DNA of 64,000 nucleotides from Curvularia sp. ZM96 (Eukaryota; Ascomycota; Dothideomycetes; Pleosporales; Pleosporaceae): positions 3,782,001 to 3,846,000 of the forward strand of contig JAJGBQ010000002.1 of NCBI GenBank assembly GCA_022457065.1, read 5' to 3'. The position numbers and the translations under genes are program-made. Under the pieces are notes generated by a model, which saw only the letters and a program-made list of their open reading frames with translations, ran no database searches and was not told where the DNA came from. Within the stretch, counting starts at the first letter, position 1. The number at the start of each line of letters is the position of its first letter. Positions 22,013 through 34,097 of the stretch are shown here, piece after piece.

Positions 22013-24589
22013 TCAGCACTGAACCCCATATTTCCTCAGCGTCTCCTTGCCAGTTGTAACCTTCATTCCGATTCTGCACAACAATTAGCATGTGACACTC
22101 TACGATAAACCAAGCAAAAGGAACACATACCTTGCATCTAGATCGTAGCTGCCCCACTTGGTAACCTCCTCTAGCCAATCCTTGCATTGAGCCAAGGTCT
22201 TCGGATGCGCCTCTGGATGACCGTCAACTTCGGCTTCACGCCAGATGTTTGCAGCCATTTCGTAGCGTGCACAGGGCGCAGTCCAGTTATCCTTGAAGTT
22301 TCCATTCAAAAGCGCTCGGTCAACGGGCAGCACTTCCTTTTCCAGAAGAGCCTTGGCTTCAGCCGATCTGTTCATATTTCGCAGAGTAGCAGCGCGGAGG
22401 ACATTGAGGATGGATTTCTCATCTACGCTTTCCTTCTCCCAGTATGGGTTGGCCGGCGATTCACTCCAGGCGAGGTTTGCGAGCGAGACTTCGAGGTGGT
22501 CGTCGCGCATCCGCTTGTACCCGTTCCAGAAGTAAATCATTTCCTCGAGCGGCGACACTCCGACAGCATCTACAAGAGGGCAGTTCCATTCCTTTGCGCG
22601 AGCTTCCCACTTTTGAATTTTGCGAGAAACGAATACATCGAATGGTAGCTGGCGAGCCATGAACTTCTTCTTGCCTGTGTTTGGGATAACCTTCTTCATG
22701 TACTCTTCAGCCTTCTCTCCGTACTTCTTCGCCTCTGTGGGGTTCGTGGCCTTGTTTCGTCTGTAGAGCTCCACGTAGGCTGCCGCGATGATGTGGTAGT
22801 ACAGTCCATGACTCCAGTTGTTCAAGGTAATGCACTTCTCAAAACCAGAGGCAGTAGCTTCGTAGTCATGCATGTACATGTTGTTCAGACTGCGTTCGAA
22901 CCAGCTCAAGGCCTCGAGCTGCTTGAGTTTCGACTCGCCCGCGTTAGCCATAAATTCAACAGCTTTCTCCAGCTGCTTCTCTGATGCCAACATGCGCGCC
23001 TCCTCAAGAAGCCACAGATGGCTCTGAGGGTATCTTTCACGCATATAGCGCAGCAGAGCCAAGCACTTCTCTTTTGGATAAGAGCCCTCCCCCTTCGTAG
23101 GGAGAATGTCACAGAAGTTTGTGAAGCCATTGAGGTATCCCATGAGTACCACGCCAGCCATGGCTCCATGGATGTTGTGAAACTTGGTTGCTTGCCACAG
23201 CATCTTCATGCCTCGTTCTCTGTCACCCTTGAACCCAACTACTTTCAACAAGGAAGCAAACGAAGGTGGTATGAACGAGAGAATAAGCAGCAACATTCCA
23301 AAGCAAAAGTTGGATCCAGAAAGGACGAACACGTCTACCGGGTGGTTGCTGAAGGTGGCAATATCTGCGCCGGGTGTGCCCTCATCGTTCAATGTGAGCT
23401 GCTCAAAATACTCGATAGCATTTGGCATAGACGAAGAAGGCGGTTCTCCTACTGCGGGGAGAGCTGACCCTGAGCTTGACTGCACGTCAACCTTCTTTTG
23501 AGCACTGTCCACTTCTACTGAAGCATCTTTGTCAGTAGTGACATTAATATGGCCCATGTACTCAATAGGCGTGGCTGGGTCCTGGCGGTCTTCTGCAGCA
23601 TCCACAAATTCGAAATCGTCGTCATTATCCTTGTCCACAGTTTGCTTTGCTCCCGGAACAGTATTCTTTGTTCCCTGCTCGGTGATTGTTGTAGTCTGTT
23701 TGAGACTAGAAGTCGAAGCTGCAGCAGACGAATTCGCAGAGGCAGCGGCTTTGGATTCCTGAACAGTACTGCCTTTCATACTCGAAGGACCTGATCCCCC
23801 CTTTGAAGATCCCTGCGATCCTATCGAGTTGACGCTGCTTGTACTCCTCTCATTCAAGAATTTCTTTTCATTCTCCATCACACCTTCTAGCGCAAGGTAT
23901 GCCTTCCTCAGCTTATAAAAACTCTTGACGGCCTCAGTCAAGCTTTCGTTGAGCACACCGACGACAGCGCTCATCAGCTGTGCCTCCGCCATGCACACAG
24001 CATATTCAGTGCCTGGAGGGTATATTGCTGACCGGTACGAGTTGGGGTCTTTGCTGGCACGTCGCTGCTGTTCGTAGGCTGAGTTCTCGGCTACATACAA
24101 GGCGTTGGCAGCTACACTGTAGGTTAGTACAGGTCTGGGATACCAGAAATGGGTATCTGAATAGACCTTCGCGCACGATTTCTGGTTCGAAGCCTAACGT
24201 GGCCCTCATGAAGACGCATACGCCAGCTCCCAGCTGTAGTGTGTAAGCCTGGACCTGCGTAACTTTTGCCTGCAGGCTAGACGTCAACACACACCTGGTG
24301 GAAAGGCGAACTGCCTTTGTTAAGATGTGCTTCGGCGCTCTCGATATCATCTGCCATAATGTAGGTAACCGCTGTGGTCGCGTGCCTTTAGCCTTGTACT
24401 TGATAATGCTCAAGGCAGCAGTCTAGAGGGTCCATACCGCCCATAGCATCCTGTACTGTTGCGTGTCAGTAGTTGCTTTGGCTAGTAAATACCATGAGAC
24501 CTACTCTGTGCAAATTCGCTCAAAGAGTCCAGGCTCTTCGCGTGCCCGGGCGTATGGTGACCCTTCAGCCAACCGCTGACTTTGAACAT
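22013..24589 (-). CDS. iml2: IML2-like protein (TTC39 family, DUF3808)
   Basis: Homologue of yeast Iml2, a protein linked to mitochondrial outer membrane and lipid droplets and to clearance of protein inclusions. Six exons, 24505-24589, 24438-24455 (18 nt), 24295-24350, 24167-24233, 22131-24111 and 22013-22073, give 755 residues. The start MFKVSGWLKGHHTPGHAK, then the joined exons reading DAMGDDIESAEAHL and LGAGVCVFMRATLGFE, match the family order. A hydrophobic segment (FGMLLLILSFIPPSFASLL, about residue 325) and a C-terminal TPR-like helical region (GMKMLWQATKF, YEATASGFEKC) follow. Residues about 160-290 are a Ser/Thr-rich insert. Small exons make the N-terminus the least certain part. It diverges from SEM1. 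Confidence 0.9.
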
Positions 24590-25146
24590 ATTGAATAAAA
24601 GATTGTAGGCACGGAGCAAGCTATGCTACAAAAGAGTAGAGAAAGGAAAGTGGAGCAGATCAAAGGGAAAGGTAAGACAACCAACAGCCCGCGGATGGCG
24701 ATGACCCTAATTGGCACGCTGAGCGGGTATCGCATAACCTAGTAATCCATCCAGACACCGCGCTTAATGCCTCTATCGGCAGCTCGGACTTAACAAAGTA
24801 CGTCATGCTCTAGTCGGTGGCCGGAGTGGTCCATCTTCCGCCGCAACGCGTGTATGCTCCGGAGCGAGGACATTGATGTAACAGTTCGAGTAGATCAAAG
24901 CATCTTTAATTTAGAAAGATCACCTATATAGCCAAGCTGGGACATCCAAAAGTTAAAACCTTACAACCCAGATTCCATGGGTACCACGTGATGCGCTAAG
25001 CTCTACGGGCAATCGCCCGCCGCCTCCGACATTGGAGCCGCAACCACCAAAGCCTACAGCAACTCAATAACCGCGTAACCCTCCCATCAACCCAGATACA
25101 ACCGGAAGATTTTCGCAGTACCAGTCGCCCATTCAGATCTAGCACA
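24590..25146. promoter_or_regulatory. Divergent spacer, IML2 and SEM1
   Basis: 557 nt between divergent start codons. An AT-rich patch near 24893-24935 (TAGATCAAAG, TTTAATTTAG, CCTATATAGCC) could hold a core promoter. CACGTG lies at 24986-24991, about 155 nt before SEM1. No other site is recognised. Confidence 0.4.
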
Positions 25147-25524
25147 ATGTCCGGTTCAGCACAAGGAAGCAACGATATGAAGAAGGCCGTGGTCAACGAC
25201 TCAAAGAACGGCGAGCAACCGTTGGCACCCGAGAAGAAGCCGGCAACACAACTCGAGGAGGATGACGAGTTTGAGGACTTTCCTGTTGAGGGTAAGATTC
25301 TTGGGACAAACCATTCATGGTCTTGGCTAACGGCTGGTTCAGACTGGACAGAAGAGGAGACCCAAATCCCCAACGGCAACACACACCTGTGGGAAGAGAG
25401 CTGGGATGACGACGACACAAACGATGATTTTGCTGTGCAGCTGAGGTGAGAGATCTATGGCTGATGTTGCAGAGTGTTGAAGCTGACGGCATGCAGGGAG
25501 GAGCTGAAGAAGCTGGGCAAATGA
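25147..25524 (+). CDS. sem1: 26S proteasome subunit Sem1/Dss1
   Basis: A very small acidic intrinsically disordered protein of the proteasome lid that also joins TREX-2 and recombination complexes. Exons 25147-25291, 25343-25445 and 25497-25524 give 91 residues, matching the family (70-95). The conserved core is EDDEFEDFPVEDW, then HLWEESWDDDDTNDDFAVQLREELKKLGK, with the two acidic/aromatic ubiquitin-binding patches centred on the Phe and Trp residues. The last exon, 28 nt, encodes the family's C-terminal helix. The N-terminus (about 30 residues) is variable. Its gene is too short to see without joining the exons. Confidence 0.95.
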
Positions 25525-25729
25525 GCGACGCACCACTACGATGATACGACACGATAGCACTCCACCGGAAGGCGGCAGTGGTAGTCAATCAGAAACGCAA
25601 TATGACACGGCCTGAGCGCTCAGAGCAAAAGTCGGAAAACATCACGGCATGTCCGAAGCTACGGAGTCAAGGACGGTGATTCCAGCATGGTTCATAACAT
25701 TGGAACCTGAAAGAGCTATAGCTACACAA

Positions 25730-25800
25730 TCATAACTTTGAAGAGATACCTTCTTTTGCCTTGAGCCACCTTTCACCTCGTAGTGTAACTGTTTACTTAC
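25730..25800 (-). promoter_or_regulatory. Cryptic alternative last exon and intron of PGK encoding an SKL end
   Basis: Read on the minus strand, the normal PGK stop TAA (25793-25795) lies inside the consensus donor GTAAGT (25795-25800). Using it with the acceptor CAAAAG at 25753-25758 removes 48 nt. The 23-nt exon 25730-25752 then reads Lys-Gly-Ile-Ser-Ser-Lys-Leu-stop. The next acceptor, three bases on (25750-25752), keeps the same frame and also ends Ser-Ser-Lys-Leu. The final tripeptide is the strongest peroxisomal PTS1. The region is directly visible; its use in vivo is inferred from the known alternative splicing of fungal PGK. Confidence 0.68.
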
Positions 25801-27160
25801 TTGACAGGGCCGAGACACCGGGCAGGTCCTTACCCTCGAGCAGCTCAAGCGAAGCACCACCTCCGGTTGACACGTGTGAGAGCTTGTCTTCGACACCGTA
25901 CTTGGCTGCCACAGTGGCAGTGTCGCCACCACCGATGATAACAATCTTGCCGCTCTGCGCAGCGGCGACGGCAGCGTCGAGTGTCTCCTTGGTGCCCTTG
26001 GCGAATTTGTCGAACTCGAACACACCGGCAGGGCCGTTCCAGAGGATAGTCTGTGCCTCGTCGATAGCCTCCTTGTAAAGCTTAACCGACTTCTCTCCAC
26101 AGTCGAGACCCATCCAGCCATCTGGGATACCGTCCTTGTCCTCAGCATAACCGACGCTGGCGTCCTTGTCGAACTTGTCGGCGGTGATGTAGTCGACGGG
26201 CAGCACAATCTTGACGTTGTTCTTCTTCGCCTTCTCCACAAGGTCCTTGACAGTCTTGCTACCAGCCTCATCGAACAAGCTGTCACCAATCTTGACACCC
26301 TCGAGAGTCTTCTTGAAGGTGAAGGACATGCCTCCGCAAATGATCAGGCTGTTGACCTTGCCAAGCAGGTTGTCGATCAATTGGATCTTGTCAGAGACCT
26401 TGGCACCACCAAGGATGGCGAGGAAAGGTCGCTTAGGGTTCTCAAGTGCTTGCGCAAAGTAGTCGAGTTCCTTCTTGACAAGGAAGCCAGAGGCCTTTTG
26501 TGGGAGGTCGACACCGACCATGGAGCTGTGTGCGCGGTGAGCAGTGCCAAAAGCGTCGTCTGTAAACTATCAGTCTCGGACTTCCAGCCAAGAATTTAAG
26601 AGTCACTCACTGATGTAGACATCGCCCAGAGCGGTCAGTCCCTTCCTGAACTCATCGACCTTGCTCTTGTCGACCTTCTGTTTCTTGCCCTCATCATCCT
26701 TGTAGCTACCCTCCTCCTCAGCGTGGAAGCGCAGGTTCTCCAGGAGGATGACCTGACCGCCGCTAGCGCTGTTGACGGTATCCTCTACCGACTTGCCGAC
26801 GCAGTCGTCGGTGAAGGTAACGCTCTTGCCGAGGAGCTTCTCGAGTTCGGGAACAACCGGCTTGAGACTGTACTTCGCATTTGGCTTACCGTCTGGCCGG
26901 CCGAGATGGGACATGAGGATGACGGCCTTGGCGCCATTGTCAACGGCGTACTTGATTGTGGGAAGTGCGCCAACAATGCGCTGGTTGTTGGTAATCTTCT
27001 TGTCGGCGTCCAGAGGGACGTTGAAGTCGACCTAGAGGTTGCTGTGGTTAGTCTCGACCTTTGAAATATATGGACGGATGGAAGCTCGACTCACTCGAAT
27101 GAGGACGCGCTTGTCCTTCAGATCGACGTCGGCGATCGATAGCTTGTTGGAAAGAGACAT
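25793..27160 (-). CDS. pgk1: Phosphoglycerate kinase
   Basis: Glycolytic enzyme that moves a phosphate from 1,3-bisphosphoglycerate to ADP. Exons 27095-27160, 26611-27031 and 25793-26559 give 417 residues. The signature RVDFNVPLD spans intron 1. Substrate-binding SHLGRPDG, the ATP-site GGAKVSDK and GPAGVFEF, and the C-terminal GGGDTATVAAKYG are all intact, followed by STGGGASLELLEG. Codon bias is strong, fitting high expression. The cytosolic form ends VSALSSK. The stop codon lies in a splice donor, and alternative splicing would extend the protein by five residues to end in SKL (see the separate entry). Confidence 0.98.
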
Positions 27161-27938
27161 GGTGGGTGTAGTGTGTACTGTGAGGAGGTGTTTTAGCAAT
27201 GCTCTTGGTCTGGGAGGCTATTTATCAATGGGCGCAATTGACTGTTTGCGCTATGTTTGAGGGTCCACTTACGTTTGAAGATATGGATTGAGGAAGGAAA
27301 AGAGGCGCGGGAGGTGTTTTGTGTTTATTGTTGGGCGTTAGGTCGTCATAGCTAGGCTTGGTGGGGTGCAGCGGGGCAATCGCAGTCAGCCCACTGATGT
27401 CCCTCCTGCATGCAAAGCAAAGCCTCTTGTTCCTTATCGAACCACCAAAAAGCAATCCGGCGTGACCAAACCAACAACTAATTAGCTAAACAAGATACTT
27501 TTGCCTTGCCTATGCCGCTCAGGGCCCGCGGATAGGCCCCATGTCCTCCCGCGGCCGGGAACGACGGCTGGTTTCGGAGAGAAGAGCTACAAGAGCTTGT
27601 ACATCCTTGCATCTGCTTCGCATTACAAGAGCAACCAACGGGACCGGAATTTTTCGTTTTTTCCAATGGAATCGAATCACCATCCTCAACCTTCACGGAA
27701 GGCTAACAGCGGAATGCAATGACGATAGCATTTCATTCTGATCTAGTTGAAAGTTGCATATAAAAACTCTAGCGACTGGCAATAAAACATGGACAGACCT
27801 GACGCCGTGCAAATGCCCACTCGAATGTGCAAACACACGAAAAACTCAACAAGGGGAAGTGAGTAAGAATCGCCATATTCCAATTTTTGAGTATCAGGAT
27901 GGTGGTACAAGAGAATTTGTTCGTGCAGTAGGAAAGCC
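27161..27938. other. Intergenic region, PGK promoter and Mpv17-family 3' end
   Basis: 778 nt upstream of PGK on the minus strand. Close to the start the minus strand is pyrimidine-rich. A stretch near 27530-27560 is GC-rich with CCGCGG. No gene is recognised; the short plus-strand frames are not protein-like. Confidence 0.4.
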
Positions 27939-28946
27939 TTAGGCGTCTTCGGCGGAGTTGGTCAAGGAAAGGTAAGCGGTCCAGGCAATACCTACGCTGG
28001 ATACAAAGGGCTGGCGAAATGTTAGTTCCGTTCAGAATCACCAAAGCCAGGCTACTTACAATCTGGTACTGAATAGGCATGACACGGAAGTTGATGATTT
28101 GCACTGCTGGCCAGACCATGTAGTTGGCCTTGAGCGCAGGTACATAGACGTCCTGGAACTTACGCTGCACGGCTCGCTTGCCGCCGCCTTCAGCGATTGT
28201 CATAAAAGTGAAGAAGGCTGCCAGACCAGCTGGAGCAAACAGGAACTGATCGAACGCCACGCGCTTCAATGCTGGCAGCCATGTAGCGGTCTTTGTCACA
28301 GGGAATGTCGCTGACAGGAACCTGAACCATCTATGCTGGATTGGCGACATGAGGAAACCGTACGACATGAATCTGGTTGTGCGCTCGAAGTCGAAGGGCG
28401 GCGGCAGCTTCTTCGAATCGGGAATGAGATCGTTCTCGTTGAAGGGATTGCGCTTGTCGAGATCGTGAATCTCAATCGCTAGGAAATCGTCCTTGCTTGG
28501 GCCGCCCTTCTTACGAACGGCGCGCTCTCGCACAGCCGTCAGCGTCTGGGCTACAGTGTCTGCAATACCACCCAACACCTGGTATGGGCATTAGCTACTT
28601 TCCCCATGTATTCATTGTAAGTGTATTCAGGGTTGGCGTAGACATGGAGTGGCGACTGCATGCGAGACGGGGCTAGGACAATGCGCGCAGGTCTTGTCGA
28701 GGAGCGAGGATACATACGGCGTTGGTGATCATGGTGGTAAGGACTGGTCGCGCCGCATAGTACTGGTTGTACTTGCGCGTGAGCAGACTCACTGCAGCCA
28801 TCTGTAAAAGAAAGACGATGGAGTGTAGAAGCGGCTGGCCATCGTCAGTAGGCTATCAAGCAGTCGTCGGCGGGATCGCTTACGATCTTTCCGTAGATCC
28901 AGCGACTATTTAGCTGGTAAAGCAGTCTGTGTCTGGTGCTGTTCAT
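27939..28946 (-). CDS. Mpv17/PMP22-family membrane protein
   Basis: Small inner-mitochondrial or peroxisomal membrane protein; the family includes yeast Sym1, human Mpv17 and Pxmp2. Exons 28884-28946, 28718-28801, 28060-28578 and 27939-28010 give 245 residues. Family marks are YYAARPVLTTMITNAVLGGIADTVAQ near the N-terminus, then YGFLMSPIQHRWFRFL, FDQFLFAPAG, NYMVWPAVQIINFRVMPIQYQ and the closing SSVGIAWTAYLS. Two exon boundaries lie inside these motifs, which supports the model. A polar insert of about 50 residues (residues 80-130) is longer than in animal members. The start is uncertain: MAAVSLL at 28801 follows an AG and could be the true N-terminus. Confidence 0.88.
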
Positions 28947-29555
28947 GGTAAGTGCTGGGTCTTGCGAAAAAGCTCTAGGTGTAGCGTTGCTCGAAGATGG
29001 CGCCCGATGACGTTGCTGAAACGCAGCCGAAGGTCCGTGTGTAGCGACAAGTGACCCTATCTGCTATCAAAGCAGTTGTGCGCAGGACGATAAGGCAGAG
29101 GGCAGAGGGCAGAAGTTAGCTATCCTCTTGTGAGCAGAAGCGCAGGCTAATAGGTGTCAGATGGCGCAGCCCGTCTGGGGTTGACGCACGACTGATCTTG
29201 GTGCAATGGCGGAGAGTTTCACGAGCCGGGACCAATGACAGCTTTCATTTGTCAAGTGACAGGCATCAGCTAGCACCAGCCCAGCTCCGAGCGGCTACGG
29301 CTTTGTTCTACGCAATTCTACTTTGACATGGCATCTTCTACGATGTCCGTTTACTCTCGCAGCGCTTCGCTGCGTAAACTTACTCGGATATCTCGGCTTA
29401 CCTGCTGCGAGGGATGTGGCCCCATGCCCCACCGTCAGAAGTACGTAGTAGTATAATGGTAGGCACACTTCTGAGCAATGCACAAATCTATAATGTGTTT
29501 GGGTTCTAGGGATACTTGAGCAAGTCGGATGGGTATAACAATATCTAAGATAAGC
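28947..29555. other. Intergenic region, Mpv17 promoter and Trs65 3' end
   Basis: 609 nt between two minus-strand genes. It contains several short repeated blocks such as GGCAGAGGGCAGAGGGCAG near 29093. No protein frame fits a family and no RNA gene is seen. Confidence 0.4.
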
Positions 29556-31437
29556 TCATGGTGCCACAGCAACGATGCTGGGCAAGTCGCGGATATCTAC
29601 AGCTTCGTTGGTGACTAGATCGACAACACGTATGGACTCCACAGACAGTACGCCTGCAGTAAGCGCCAGTAACTTGAGATCGGCTGTGTAGCATGAGCCT
29701 GGTGAAAGTTGTCTATATACGATTAGCATTCTCGGTCCGCAACCAGTCAGTTTGGCTTACGTACCCAACGCGTATGTCCGTTGTCAAACAGACCAGGTCT
29801 GCTGTCTCTGTTCTCATACTCTTCTGCTTAGCATAAACAACATTTTCATCCGTGACCGCGGTTGCAAGCAACTCTCGTTTGTCTGCACGAAGTCCGCCTA
29901 CAGATGACGCAGACGACTGTGGCCTGTGTTTCTCAACATCTCTCGACCGTCTGACGATAACCAAGATTGCTAGCCTTCGCATTTTGTCGGACCGATTCAC
30001 AATGAAGACATCCCACGTGAAGATCTCGCCAACACGAACGCTGGGCGGTCCAGAAACTGTGAGAGTGACATTCACGTCGTTACTCGGGAGCGTGTGCCCG
30101 TGCTGGTCTTGGAAATCAGTCCCATGAAGTGTATCCGGGTTGGATATGTTTGTCGCTTGACTCATAGAGCTGCTGGGACGGTGGAAAGCCTTTGCATGGC
30201 TGGCTATCTGTTCGGATGCAAAATCGACCGGTGTTTTCCACTCAATAGTAATGTCCGGTCGGCAATCGCGAGACATGGTGACGCTAGCCTCGATGTTCAA
30301 GATCAGATAATGACCCTTACTTCCGAGTGCTGGAGTCCCGTCCGGGGCAAGGTCTGGTATAGTCTTGTACAGATATGTCAGCTGATCACCAGGCTTGTGG
30401 TTGATTGCGGCATCCTGTTCCTGGCTCAACGCTTTGGTCTTCCCTCCATGCAATGCCAAGCTAATTTTCTTGATTCTAACCTCGTATGTAGCGAACTGAG
30501 CGACTTCCAGGTCCAAAGAAGTGATCAAGGACAAATCATTGAGTGAAGCATGAAGCCTTGAATGTCTTACCCTCCACATCAGAGGTGGCAGCACCCTGAA
30601 TATGGGTTTCTGCCCATTCCGGATGGGGCGGACCATCTCCTTTGCAACAGGGGCACTTGGGGTGACTTTGCTGATCCGCATGGCTGAAAGTCGAGGGTGA
30701 ACACCAGCAAGAGCGGGGTCGTTCTCAAACGATTGAAGTAGATTGAACGGCATAGGCACACGACTTGGGAGGTAGTCGTCTTCCAGTGCATCTTGTTCGG
30801 GCCTTTCAGCAGGTTTGAAGGAAGCCGTGGGTTGGAAATATACTGCGGGCTTGTGAAACCTGCCTTGAGGACGGGCTACCGGATATCAGAAACAGCATTT
30901 GTAGCAATACGTGGACCTTACCGATGAAGATGTCAACCTTCCAGATGACAAAGGTATGGGCATCATCGCCTTTACCATGGGTCACGATGCTCGGCTCATC
31001 CGTGGACTTGATGATGCCAGAATAAATAAGTTCCTTGGGAGACACTGATTTGGGATCCTGTTCAGGTGGAGGAGCAGTGCTAAACGCAAATGCTTCCACA
31101 TTGACCACTAATCTCGCAAGATAAGTCTTGAGGATGGTGTCGTCCAACAGCGGTGTTTGAAAGACAACGTATACAGCCAGTAATTCATCTAAAAGCCTAT
31201 GCATGAGTAAGAGACATGCAGGTGCTGGTGACTTGCTGAACACATACCAAGAAGAAGGACCTGCCGCTGCGCCAGGAAAGGCAATATGGAGCCATTATCA
31301 TCTGCTGTTCCATCCCAAGACTCGATGGCGTCCTTGATGTTGATTTCAGACTTTGCAGGAACAACAGCTTCCAACACAGAACTCTCAACGAAGTCGAGGC
31401 TTGTGCGCGGCTGCGCTTCGGCCGTATCTGCAGCCAT
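29556..31437 (-). CDS. trs65: TRAPPII complex subunit Trs65
   Basis: Subunit of the TRAPPII tethering complex that activates Rab GTPases (Ypt31/32) at the late Golgi. Exons 31248-31437, 30922-31188, 29765-30875 and 29556-29712 give 574 residues. Family blocks in order are FVESSVLEAVVP, LLLDELLAVYVVFQTP across intron 1, VVNVEAFAF, RFHKPAVYFQPTASFKP across intron 2, PLMWRVRHSR, the Ig-like VRVGEIFTWDVFIVNRSD, and the closing ESIRVVDLVTNEAVDIRDLPSIVAVAP. The exon joins restore each conserved block. An in-frame Met ten residues upstream (31467) is an alternative start. It is divergent from PRP40, with only 169 nt between starts. Confidence 0.9.
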
Positions 31438-31606
31438 GGGTATGTTGAAGTGAACAGCGCAGGGCACGTGAATGTGGTGCCTGAGCTAAGGGCTAGCCTA
31501 GCTAATGTCTGTGCGTCAATACTACTAAGTTGTCGCACAGCTTCTTTCACCAGCTCGACAACGAGTCGGACAGTCACCCACGCGACTTTCCATCACCACG
31601 ACCATA
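31438..31606. promoter_or_regulatory. Compact bidirectional promoter, Trs65 and PRP40
   Basis: Only 169 nt lie between the divergent start codons, so the two transcripts must share core promoter sequence or even overlap in their leaders. The segment contains CACGTGAATGTGG near 31467. No TATA box is seen. Confidence 0.55.
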
Positions 31607-34097
31607 ATGAACGGATTTCCGCCCCCAATGGCGCCGCCGAGCAGCGCTTGGAAGACTCACAAGGCACAAGATGGCAGGGAGTATTATTACAATACCATCA
31701 CGAACGTCACGACATGGGAGAAGCCCGATGAGTTGAAAGACGATGTAGAGGTAAGACGCACCTCGCGAACCCCTTGCTCGACTTGCATCTAACGCAGAAC
31801 CTAGCGCGCACTTGCAGGCACCGGCTGGGTGGCTCATTACGCAGACGGCAGACGGTACTTTGCGCACACTGAGACGAAGCAGACCACGTGGAACGTTCCC
31901 GACGCTGTCCAGCAGAAGATCGACCAGATGAAGCAGAGTATGCCGCCTCAACGTCCTCCTCCAGTTGGTCCTTCTGGCTGGGCGGGAGGCGCTCCTGCGA
32001 GTGCACCGTCGTACGAGAACAGGCGCCCTGAACGCGACGAATATCGTCCCGACCGTCATGACCGTCGCGACGATCGAGACCGCGACCGCGAATCTGCCTT
32101 TGCCGGCGACCGGCCCAACATCAGCTTCACAATGGGCACCGAGCTCCAGTTCTCCACCCCCCAGGAAGCCGAGGCTGCTTTTGTCAAGGTGCTCAAGCAG
32201 ATCAAGGTACAGCCTGACTGGACGTGGCAGCAGGCTGTGCGCGCTGGTATACATGACCCCAACTGGCGCGCCATACCTGAGCCGGAGAAGCGGGAGGAGG
32301 CTTTCCACAAATATTGCGAAGACCTGCGCGCCCAGGAGAAGCACAAGGAACAGGATCGCCAGGCCAAGCTACGCTCTGACTTTACTGCCATGCTGCGCTC
32401 CCACCCGGAAATCAAATACTACACTCGCTGGAGGACTGCTCTCCCCATCATCGAAGACGAGACCATTTTCCGCTCCGCAAAGGACGATAATGAACGGAGG
32501 GCTTTGTTCGAGGAATACATAATCTCACTCAAGAAGGCACACGAAGAGGAAGAGGAAAAGAGCAAGCAATCCGCGCTCGACCAAGTCATGAGCCTGCTAC
32601 AGGGGCTAGATCTGGAGCCTTTTACTCGCTGGCAGACGGCCGAGGAGAAGTTACAGCACAGTGATGAGTTCAAGAGTGAGAAGTTCCAGGCCTTGACTCG
32701 CATCGATATCCTCAATCAGTTCGAAAAGCATATCAGGCAGCTCCAGCGTGAGCACAACGATCGGGTCCAGGCCGAGCGGCGCATCAAGCACCGCATCGAG
32801 CGCAAGAATCGCGATGCCTTCATAGAGCTCCTCGACGAGCTTAGGAGCAAGGGCTTACTGCGCGCTGGTACCAAATGGAAGGAGATCCACGGTCATATCG
32901 AAAACGATGCCCGTTACACGGCCATGCTCGGGCAAAGCGGATCTTCTCCACTTGATCTGTTCCGCGATGCACTGGAGGAAGAAGACACTAAATTCCGTAC
33001 TTTGCGCCGACGGGCTTTGGACGTTCTGGAGGTAAATCTTCTGTACACAAACTACTGTTCCTCGCTAACTCTTGTTTCTAGCAACAACGCTTCGAGGTTA
33101 CCACATCGACCCCTGTGGAAGAATTCCTAAGTGTCATGCGAAGAGATGCACGCACTGCTGATATTGACGAACAGTCCATGCACAGTATCTACAATTACGT
33201 CCTCAACAAGGTGAAGAAACGAGAACATGAGGAGCGACGAGACGAAGAGGACAACGAGCGTTACGCTATAGATAAGCTTCGCTCTGTCATCAAGCACCTT
33301 GATCCACCAGTGTCGATTTCAGACGACTGGGAAGCGGTACGTCCCCGTGTTGAGAAGACAGACGAATACCGCGCACTGAAATCAGATACCCAACGCGAGC
33401 TGGCATTCGACAAACACATTGCCAGAATGAAGGAGAAGGAGGGCCAGCGCCGGGACGACCGCCGGGACCGGAGCAGGCGCGATGATCGTGATAGGGATAG
33501 ACGTGACCGAGATCGTGAGTATCGCAACGGACATTCTGACTCTCACCGCCGTCACCGTACACGTACTCGCTCACCTGAACATGACCCGTATGCCGCAGAG
33601 CGTCGCCGAGCTGTCCAAGATAGGGAGGCCCGCTACAGGAACAGTGATAGCACGGGTCTGTCACCTCTCCCGCGTCGTGACCGCCGAGACGACGATCGGT
33701 ACGAGCGTTCCCGTCGAGGCTCTGCTGGAGACCATTACGGTCGTGAGCGCCGCGAACGTGAAGTGGAGCGCGAACGATCGTATGTTAGCAGAGCTGATCC
33801 CCGTGAGTCGACCGTTAGCCTGCTTGACTACGGCGACAGTGGTGGCCGCACTTCGTCGACTCGGCGCCGTCGCGACAGCGAAGAGAGCTCCAGTAGGCGT
33901 GATCGTGAAATCAAGGTACGTGGAAAAAAGCGCCATTGCAATTAGCAGAAGATGACTAACTTTTTCAGCGTGCACGCTACTCCCCCCGTGCTGACTCCAA
34001 ATCCAAGACTCCCGTCCCTGAACCATCAGCCAAGAAAGAAGAGGAAGACCGCGCTCTCCGCAGCGGAAGTGAGGAAGGCGAGATCGAGGAAGATTAG
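31607..34097 (+). CDS. prp40: Pre-mRNA splicing factor PRP40
   Basis: U1 snRNP protein that bridges the 5' splice site and branch point early in spliceosome assembly. Exons 31607-31750, 31805-33031, 33082-33915 and 33969-34097 give 777 residues. Two WW domains lie at about residues 13-43 (WKTHKAQDGREYYYN..TTWEKP) and 55-83 (WVAHYADGRRYFAH..TTWNVP). Several FF domains follow from about 155 to 560 (EAEAAFVKVLKQIKVQPDWTW, RSDFTAMLRSHPEI, DAFIELLDELRSKG, VEEFLSVMRRD). The C-terminal 220 residues are RD/RS-rich. The final exon ends EEGEIEED. The domain order matches fungal PRP40. Confidence 0.95.
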
